From: Corinectria fuckeliana
Taxonomy: Eukaryota > Ascomycota > Sordariomycetes > Hypocreales > Nectriaceae
Length of the DNA stretch: 14,184 nucleotides
Direction: 5' to 3'
Assembly: GCA_019137255.1 (NCBI GenBank)
Contig: WPDH01000314.1
Location: 1-14,184 of the forward strand
The stretch's first letter is position 1. Every line of letters begins with the position of its first letter. Under the pieces are notes generated by a model. That model ran no database searches and had not been told where the DNA came from. It saw only the letters and a list, made by a program, of their open reading frames with translations. The translations under genes and the position numbers were made by a program. Positions 7,713-14,184 of this stretch are shown piece after piece.

Positions 7713-8569
7713 TCACTACTTAAAGTGGTTATCTTACCTAATTTTAATAGAAGATAACACTTTTTCTCTTTTTAATTTTAATCTCACTTTTTATCACTTT
7801 TTACCTTATCTTACCTAGCTGTTATAATAACTCTTATTGTTTATTCTTATTCTTATCAGCTAGATTACCTTTAAAAGTATTAAATCTAATACTTAAAGGT
7901 AGTCTAATCTGTTTTACATTTTTTATAGTTACTTAAGCTGTGATCTTATTTATATATCTCCTCTTTTAAGCTGACAGCTTTAGTTAGGTAGTTAGTTTAT
8001 ACTAACTATATCTCTTACTAATAAACTAACTCTCTAAATAAGATTTTATAAGGCTTTTAATACTACTTTTAAGGTGTTAGGCTTATTAGTACTATTATTA
8101 GCTATTATTATAAGTTTTATAATCTTATTATAAAATTACTTTATAGTTACTAATATAAGTTGTAAAAGAAAGGTATATATTAGCTTTATAAAGTTAGCTA
8201 TTATTAAGAGCTAAAAGATTAGTAAGCTTAGCTAGTCTTATTTTTCTAAACTTAAGTGACTTATTAAGCTACTATTTAGTTATATATTAGGTATAGTATG
8301 CTAAAAGACTAAAGCTTTACCTATTATAATCTGCTATAAGAATATAAGTAAGAGACTTACTTAGTAGCACTTAGTATCTTAGTGTTTAATATAGATAACT
8401 AGAAGAGTATATAAGTAGAAGAATAGTAAAAAGTATATAGTAAAGTGTGTGTAAAGTATATATAAAGTATATATAGTAATACTAGTTAAGTGTTTTAAGT
8501 AAAACCTAATCTTAGCACTAAGATTCTTATATATAAAATAAAAATCTAGATATACTTATAGTAAAACTA
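7713..8569. other. Stretch without recognisable gene
   Basis: This lies upstream of the minus-strand coiled-coil fossil. It holds a pyrimidine-rich run (7752-7815), the hairpin at 7862-7910 and a short run of agtatata-like repeats (about 8407-8478). I found no reading frame I would defend and no promoter element that stands out from the AT-rich background. Confidence 0.5.
7862..7910. repeat. Imperfect inverted repeat (hairpin)
   Basis: The left arm 7862-7882 (agattacctttaaaagtatt plus a) and right arm 7887-7910 pair over about 19 bp around a 4-base loop (aatc). Two small bulges are needed: extra AA on the left, about five extra bases on the right. It is unusually long and specific for background. 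It could be the tip of a small inverted-repeat element or a remnant of two terminal repeats; no flanking duplication was seen. Confidence 0.6.
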
Positions 8570-9240
8570 GGCTGGCTAAAACAGAAATAAAACCTTCTTA
8601 CCTTAGTATAAATCCTAATAATATAATTACTATTACTTTAGGCCTGGATTTTATGCTAGTTAATAAGGCTAATATAATTATAAGCTTAGTATAAGACTTT
8701 TAGTTATCTATAAGAGTGGTAAGGCTAATAGTATAGCTAGTAATAAAAACTACTATAATTATAAACTATTAGTTATAGTATTATAATAGTAAAACCTGCT
8801 AGAGGATAAAACTACTAGCTTAGCTAATAAAAGGCCTTATAATATTTACCTTAAGAGCTATCTAAAAAGGTATTATAGTAAGACTATAAGATGTTTTAGT
8901 TATAGTTACTTAGAGGTTTTATATATACTAGCAGATAAGAGGCTTTATATAGTTAGACTAGTTTTTATTACTAGAGAGCTAAAAACTAAAAACTAATATA
9001 TAGTTATTATTAGCTAGAGAGGCTAAATTAAATAAATTATTTAGATACTATTATAATAAGTAGAGTTAATTAGAGAGAAGGTGCTTATTTAGTATAATAA
9101 GAGTATAATTATCTAGACTAGTAATAAGATACTTAAAATCTATATTAGTAAATACTTTTAACTTAAACAGGCTAATATTATATACTCTCTTTAGGAATAA
9201 TAGGTTTTATACTTTCTCTCTCTTTTTTAGATAAAAAAGT
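8570..9240 (+). pseudogene. Degraded coding-like stretch, plus strand, unidentified
   Basis: One plus-strand frame gives protein-like runs broken by TAA and TAG that fit Gln codons, such as ITITLGLDFMLVNKANIIIS (about 8625-8685), LLLAREAKLNKLFRYYYNK (about 9007-9063) and LVIRYLKSILVNTFNLNRLI. The Lys/Arg/Leu-rich helical part after a basic stretch faintly resembles the C-terminal tail of fungal Fot1/pogo-type transposases, but no DDE catalytic residues or helix-turn-helix can be seen, so I do not claim it. The competing minus frames I read are poorer. Ends are approximate. Confidence 0.28.
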
Positions 9241-9499
9241 TTAGAAATATTATATAAAAAGCTATTATAAGAAATGTTTAAGAATAGTATAAGATAGTTA
9301 GAGGCTAGCTTAAGTGTAGTTTTTATATAATATAAGTTATTTTTAAAACTTAAATTAGAGGTAAGAATTAAGTATATACTATTAGCTTATACTATAAGGA
9401 TCTTTTTAATATTATATAAAAGAAATAAAAATAAAAGTAATTATATCTAACCTAGCTTTATTACCTAATCTTATATTTTCTCCCTTTTGTTTAAAAAAG

Positions 9500-10760
9500 G
9501 CTATTATAGCTTTTTAGGATATATAAAACTATAGTAAGAGTTATTACTACTTTTACTAGTAGGTAACTACTTATTATAAAAGATATAACCTGCCTAAGAG
9601 TAAAATACTTTAACTTTTAGTATAGTAGTTATTCTTATAACTTCTTATTTAAGATAACTATATTTTTTAATTATTTATTAGCTAGCTGTATTATATAGCC
9701 TTAATATATATAGTATGTTTTTTTAGGCTTACTAAGAATTTACCTTATGCTTAAAGCAGCTAAAAGAATTTAACTTTTATAACTATTAGCACCTTAAGGT
9801 AATTTCTAACTTATACTTTATATAAGTGTAAATATATAAGTATATATTTATAACTTTTATCTATAAGAACTAACCTAAAAATATCTTTTCCTACTATATA
9901 GTTTTTTATAGCCTTAAAAGTAACTATAGTTACTACTTACTATTAGTAAAAAAGATAAGTAGAAAGAGAGTAAATTAAAAGCTCTAATAATAACTAGATT
10001 ATCTAGTTTATAATAGTGCTCTTATAATAGTTCTTAAGCTATAGTATTATACTATTAATAACTAAACTATTTATAATAATATATATTATTATAGTAAGAA
10101 GGTAAACCTTTAAGAAAGTATTAGTTATTAAAGATAAGAGAGGATATTTATAAATACTAGAATACCTAAGTAATAAACCTGTTTACTAGCTAAATTACTA
10201 TACTTTTACTAGTAATTTCTCTAGCTTAAATATAATTTATAAGCTGTATCACTCTAATAAGAACTTTTTAATAAGCTGGTATTTATATTAATTTTATAAT
10301 TAAGATAAGTAATACTTATTTAGATATTTACTACTTATTAGATAATAAATAATAGGTAATAGTTAGGAATATATTAAGGTTACTTACGCTTAAGACTTTG
10401 CTAATATACTACTTAAATACCTAATAGAGATATATAAGAAGCTTATCTTAATTAACTTAAGATAGTTTTATAGTTTTATATTAAAACCTCTCTTATTATA
10501 TAGCTTAAAAGCTTAATAGAGGTAGGTAATACTTGTTTAAATCTTTACTAAGTTATTAAAAAATAAGTAATAGTTTATATATTACTAGCTGTTATTATAA
10601 GTAATATAAAGAGTATAAAAAGAATTAAAATAGCTTAGTAAATATAAACTAGAAGGGGCTATTAATATATAATAGTTATTAAGAAGATATAAAAGAGATA
10701 ATTTTCTAAGCTAAAAAAGGAAAAAAGCCTTTTTCTTATAGTTACTATATTTACTACTAT
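9500..10760. pseudogene. Degraded coding-like region, strand unresolved
   Basis: Both strands give plausible reading with stops taken as former Gln codons. Plus: EFTLCLKQLKEFNFYNYQHL (about 9739-9795) and onward past 10500. Minus, about 10545-10120: e.g. ISKVLSVSNLNIFLTITYYL and VLIRVIQLINYI. RIP favours codon patterns that keep antisense frames partly open, so stop-free runs do not decide. One CpG survives at 10387. No catalytic motif or family is recognised. Confidence 0.3.
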
Positions 10761-10764
10761 TTAT

Positions 10765-10935
10765 TTTATTTAACTAGTAACTTAAATATTTATTATAGTT
10801 ATCACTTTAATTATCTAGTAATTTTACACTTATTATATTAATCACTTTATTTACTTATAAATAATCTACTAATAACTTATATATTACTTTAATTATCTAG
10901 TAATTTATATACTTATTATATTAATTAGTTTATTT
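10765..10935. repeat. Diverged ~40-bp direct repeats
   Basis: actttaattatctagtaatt followed by a cttattatattaat block occurs at 10804-10843 and again at 10886-10925, an 82-bp offset, with small differences including a CA-to-TA change typical of RIP. A looser copy begins near 10774. The period near 41 is not a multiple of three, so it is probably non-coding. Confidence 0.6.
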
Positions 10936-10989
10936 AAGGTTATAATATTAAACTTATATAAATACAGCTAGATAAGCTAAGCTTTAATT

Positions 10990-11250
10990 TTATAGTCTTA
11001 CTTGTTTTTATATAGTAAAAGCTATTATTACTCTTACTAAGAAGTTATATTAAGCTATAATAGTTAGTAGGCTACTTAAGATAATAGGGCTTATAAGCTG
11101 TATAAAGTAGTTAAGACTACTAGCTTTTACTCTTAGGGGGAACTTATTACTAAAGATAATAAGCAGCTCTAAGTAAAGCTTATTCTTAATAGGGATAGTT
11201 TTATTATAGTTTAGATAAAAATTGTTATTTTTAATGTTTATTTTCTATAA
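10990..11250 (-). pseudogene. Short degraded coding-like stretch, minus strand
   Basis: A minus-strand frame is free of stops for 64 codons (11244 down to 11053), unusual in DNA this rich in TAA and TAG. It includes PIKNKLYLELLIIFSNKFPL and VKASSLNYFIQLISP. The frame continues on both sides through TAA and TAG. Composition is that of an ordinary soluble protein rather than low complexity. The family is unknown; it may belong to the same relic as 9500-10760 if that is read on the minus strand. Confidence 0.33.
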
Positions 11251-11469
11251 TATAAGTAGGTAATTTAGAGTGTGTATAGTAATAATAGTTTAGTATTAGA
11301 AACAGTTAGTTATAACTAAGAAACCTTTTTTCTTACTAGACTACTATTATATTTCTATTTAGAAATAGTTATAAATTACCACTTACTTAATATATAGCTA
11401 ATAAGTAATCTAGTAGTAAAACAAATAGTTTTCTAGTAGCTAAAAAATATATAAAAAGCTTATCTTCTC

Positions 11470-12380
11470 TTTTTTCTTACTACTATCTCTACCTTTATCT
11501 ACTATTACCTTTACTACTACTTTTATAACTACTACTCTTATTACTACTATTATTAACACTTAAGAAACTATTATAAACTTTACTACTAGTATTATAACTG
11601 TTATTAATAGTATAATATTATCTCTTAACAGCTTATCTTTATATAATACTAATATTTATAGTCTGTAAATAAATATTATAAGTTTAGTTACTAGTAACTT
11701 ATATAATTATACTATTTTAGTAAATAACTAGGATTTATATACTAAGCAGCTCCTACTAGTACTTATAAAAGCAGCTCTTATAGTATAGCTTTTACTACTA
11801 ACAACCTAGGTAATATTATTAGTGATTTTTAGTAACTATATATAAAAGCTTATAAGCTCTCTTATAAGAGGCTTTATATTATTTCTTATTAACTATATAT
11901 ATATACTACTTACTTAACTAACTTATTAACTATACCTAATATATATATTCTTACTCTTATTATTTTAGAGTTGCTAGTATATATTTTATTCTTAATTATT
12001 AGTATTTTTTAATAACCTTAAAGGCTTAATCTAATAATTAAGATCTAAAGGTAAAATAAGTAAAAAACTTAAAGACTTAAAAATAAAATCTAATAAGAGA
12101 TAATATAACTAGAGGATAATTTATACTATTTAGGCTATAAATTTAAACTTTCTACTATATTATTTACTTTATTACTATCTTAATACCTTAACTATTTTAC
12201 TATAAATAATACCTAGTAGAACTATACCTAAAAAGAGAAGATAAGAGTGTATTTTAGCTATTTAGTTACTATCTTAAGAGAATAAGACTCTAAGAATTCT
12301 ACTATAAAAACTTTTAGGCAGTAAGTAATACTTTACCTAAGCTGTATAACAACTTATTAAGCTTTTATTCTTTTAACTTT
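11470..12380 (+). pseudogene. Degraded coding-like stretch, Thr/Ser-rich then basic
   Basis: A plus-strand frame begins with a Thr/Ile/Asn-rich low-complexity part (TITFTTTFITTTLITTIINT, about 11500-11560), in which many Ile and Phe codons could be RIPed Thr, Ser or Pro. A basic segment (LRSKGKISKKLKDLKIKSNK, about 12042-12101) follows, then a Lys/Gln-rich end near 12370. This layout would suit a disordered nucleic-acid-binding protein, but that is inference. The opposite strand also gives a Ser/Lys/Asn-rich frame in the first part, so the strand is not certain. It would converge with the minus-strand relic to its right. Confidence 0.28.
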
Positions 12381-12399
12381 TTTTTCTTTCTTTTTTATA

Positions 12400-14184
12400 T
12401 TAATAATACTTTAGTATATACTCTTTACCTGCTTTTAGCACTCTCTAGGATATCCTTTTTATTCTACTTACTAACTTATATATATAAAAGAATTATTTTT
12501 ATAGTATTTAACCTTCTTTTAGTTCCCTAAAAGAGCTATAAATCCCACTCTAGTTAATAAGTATATATTTTTAACACCTTAAAGTAAATACTCTAGTCCT
12601 CTTACTCTACTTATAAGAATAGTAGTACTACTTTATAGTGCTATATAAAGAGATGTTTTCTCTTAATAATCTTAATCTTATTTATAGTCTGCCTTTAGGT
12701 GTGTGCTTAGAGTGGGTATTAATAGATATCTAATAAGTATTTCTTTTTATTACTATTTAAGGCTTATCTTAGTTATAAGAAAGAATTATTTTATTATATA
12801 AGAGTATAGTTTTACTTAATTATAACTTAGCTAGCTCTCTTAATTAATTATATTTATAGCTATATTATCTAGAGGTAGTATCTACTTAATTATTATATAC
12901 TACTATTAATTACTATAAATATAAGTACTTACCTCTTTTAATACTAAAACTTACTATTTCTTATACTTATAATAGCACTATTATAAAAGCATTCTTATAT
13001 ACTTTAAGAAAAAGCTATTTTCTCCTAGTTAATAATCCTAGTAATAATAGTCTTATATAAAGATATTTTATAGTGTTAAATTACTATAAGTAAGAATAAA
13101 TAAATAAAAAGAAGTATAGTGCTTACTAGTGTTTACTACTATTTTAGCTTAAAGTAAGAAAAATATAAGAAATAAGCTTTAAATTAAGATATAATAGCTA
13201 GAAAAGATTAGTATACTAACTATATAAATATATAACTATAAAATAGTAATATAATTAATTTTACTTAACCTTTTATAAATATTTAATAGTTACCCCTACT
13301 ATATCTTAGTTATACTCTTAAAATCTATTTTAACCTAACTAACTTTCTTTATAAACCTTTTTTACTCTCTTTTTACTCTTATATTATTATTATATTATAT
13401 ATAATATATAGGCTAGGTAAAATAAAAGATATTAAGATTATAAACTATTTTTCTCCTCCTCTTAAAGAAAACTTTTTACTATAAAACCTACTCTTACTAT
13501 AAGCTAAGCCTAGTATAAAAATAACTTATAATTAATTTAAAAATCTTATTATTAAAACTAAATATAAACTTAAAGTAATTATCCTAAAAGCTACTTTTCT
13601 TTTAGTTTAGAAAATAGTAATAATCTTAGCTAATACTATTATAAGCTATACCTAATATATAAGTAATAAGATTCTAATCTTACTATCTCTTATAAAAATA
13701 ATTATAACTACTATTAAAAAAGTAGTATTAGCTACCCTTTAGAAAATACCTATTAAGACTCTAACTTAAGCCTAAGTTACTTATAATAAGAGAATACTCT
13801 TATTCCTAATAGTACTAATATTAAAAGTAATCTTTTCTTATCTTAGTAAGAAGATTATTATTAGGTTATCTAGTATAGCTCCTAATATTATATCTTATAT
13901 ACTATTAGATATTATAATAATTATTAACTATACCCTTCTAAGAAGTTACCTCTTACTTATAGTAGTCTTATACTACCTTCTTAGTAGGGATATTATAGTC
14001 TTTTTTTATAAACTAATTATAAATCTCTTAAAGGATAATACTTAGATTCTTACTATTTTTAGTATAAGTATATATTAAGTCTTAAGATAGTTTATAATAG
14101 TTACTAAGAGAGTTTTAACTAGCTATATAAGAGGTTTACTTAAGAATCTTATAATAGATATCTAATAAGTAAATAGTATTAAGA
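12400..14184 (-). pseudogene. Long degraded coding-like region, partial at right edge
   Basis: One minus-strand frame can be followed from the right edge to about 12400, roughly 590 codons, interrupted by TAA and TAG at about one in nine codons (fitting former Gln or Trp). It has mixed, protein-like composition, for example IYTYTKNSKNLSIIL and FIKKDYNIPTKKVV (about 14080-13970), IIKQILPLDNIAIN (about 12895-12845) and SSTTILISRVRGLEYLL (about 12630-12575). Third positions are mostly T, often before a codon starting with A, as at NNC-ANN sites after RIP. The competing plus frame is Ser/Tyr/Asn/Gln-rich, typical of a shifted shadow. The gene begins outside the window. I recognise no domain. Confidence 0.38.

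Larger units (their letters stand above)
1..14184. other. RIP-mutated AT-rich block, whole window
   Basis: Nearly all C is followed by T or C. CpG was found by eye only at about 4079, 4694, 4955, 5040, 5417, 5704 and 10387. CpA and TpG are rare, and TpA clearly exceeds ApT in the lines I counted. Known biology: this is the signature of repeat-induced point mutation in Pezizomycotina, where C becomes T mainly at CpA on both strands. The two copies of the SINE-like element differ mostly by C-to-T and G-to-A changes in this direction, including at CpG and some CpT sites. TGA is almost erased because it becomes TAA, so stops in every frame are TAA or TAG. Low gene content is therefore mutation of former repeats rather than native low-complexity DNA. 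Confidence 0.88.

Noticed and set aside
8800..9100. C-terminal part of a Fot1/pogo transposase on the plus strand
   Set aside because: Only a vague likeness of a basic stretch followed by helices; no DDE residues, helix-turn-helix or terminal inverted repeats were found.
1..14184. Mitochondrial, plastid or apicomplexan AT-rich DNA
   Set aside because: The less mutated copy at 5378-5796 against the RIPed copy at 350-795 shows directional C-to-T mutation of nuclear fungal type, and no organelle genes or tRNAs were seen.

Overview
The window looks like an AT-rich block from the nuclear genome of a filamentous ascomycete (Pezizomycotina) that has been heavily altered by repeat-induced point mutation (RIP). 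CpG is almost absent: by eye I find only about seven sites in 14 kb. CpA and TpG are scarce, TpA is in excess, and stop codons are nearly all TAA or TAG in every frame. I see no intact protein-coding gene, rRNA, tRNA or CRISPR. What remains is fossil coding sequence, retroposed short elements and several kinds of tandem repeat. Species and chromosome position cannot be told from the sequence.

Layout. Bases 1-349: no recognisable gene. 350-795: an old, strongly mutated copy of a ~420-bp SINE-like element with an (AAAT)n tail. 796-2060: non-coding minisatellites (37-bp, 16-bp and a ~330-bp higher-order unit). 2110-4171 and 4276-7712, minus strand: two blocks, possibly one gene, of a long coiled-coil protein fossil. 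Its internal repeats (105, 51, 33 and 21 bp) are all multiples of three, and most of its in-frame stops can be read as former Gln codons. An 8-bp minisatellite (4172-4275) lies between the two blocks, where the reading frame shifts by one. A second, younger SINE-like copy (5378-5796) with a 10-13 bp target-site duplication sits inside the coiled-coil array; skipping it and one duplication leaves the reading frame continuous. 7713-8560: no gene, but a ~49-bp imperfect hairpin. 8570-14184: several degraded coding-like stretches, strand uncertain in places, none identified; the best is a minus-strand frame from the right edge to about 12400.

How it fits together. A repetitive coiled-coil gene or element was struck by RIP and split by a SINE-like retroposon, while non-coding arrays grew beside it. 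The only long intact open frame (5942-6541, plus strand, 199 codons) is best explained as the antisense shadow of the coiled-coil repeats, not a gene. All statements about RIP come from base composition and from comparing the two SINE-like copies; no database search was possible.
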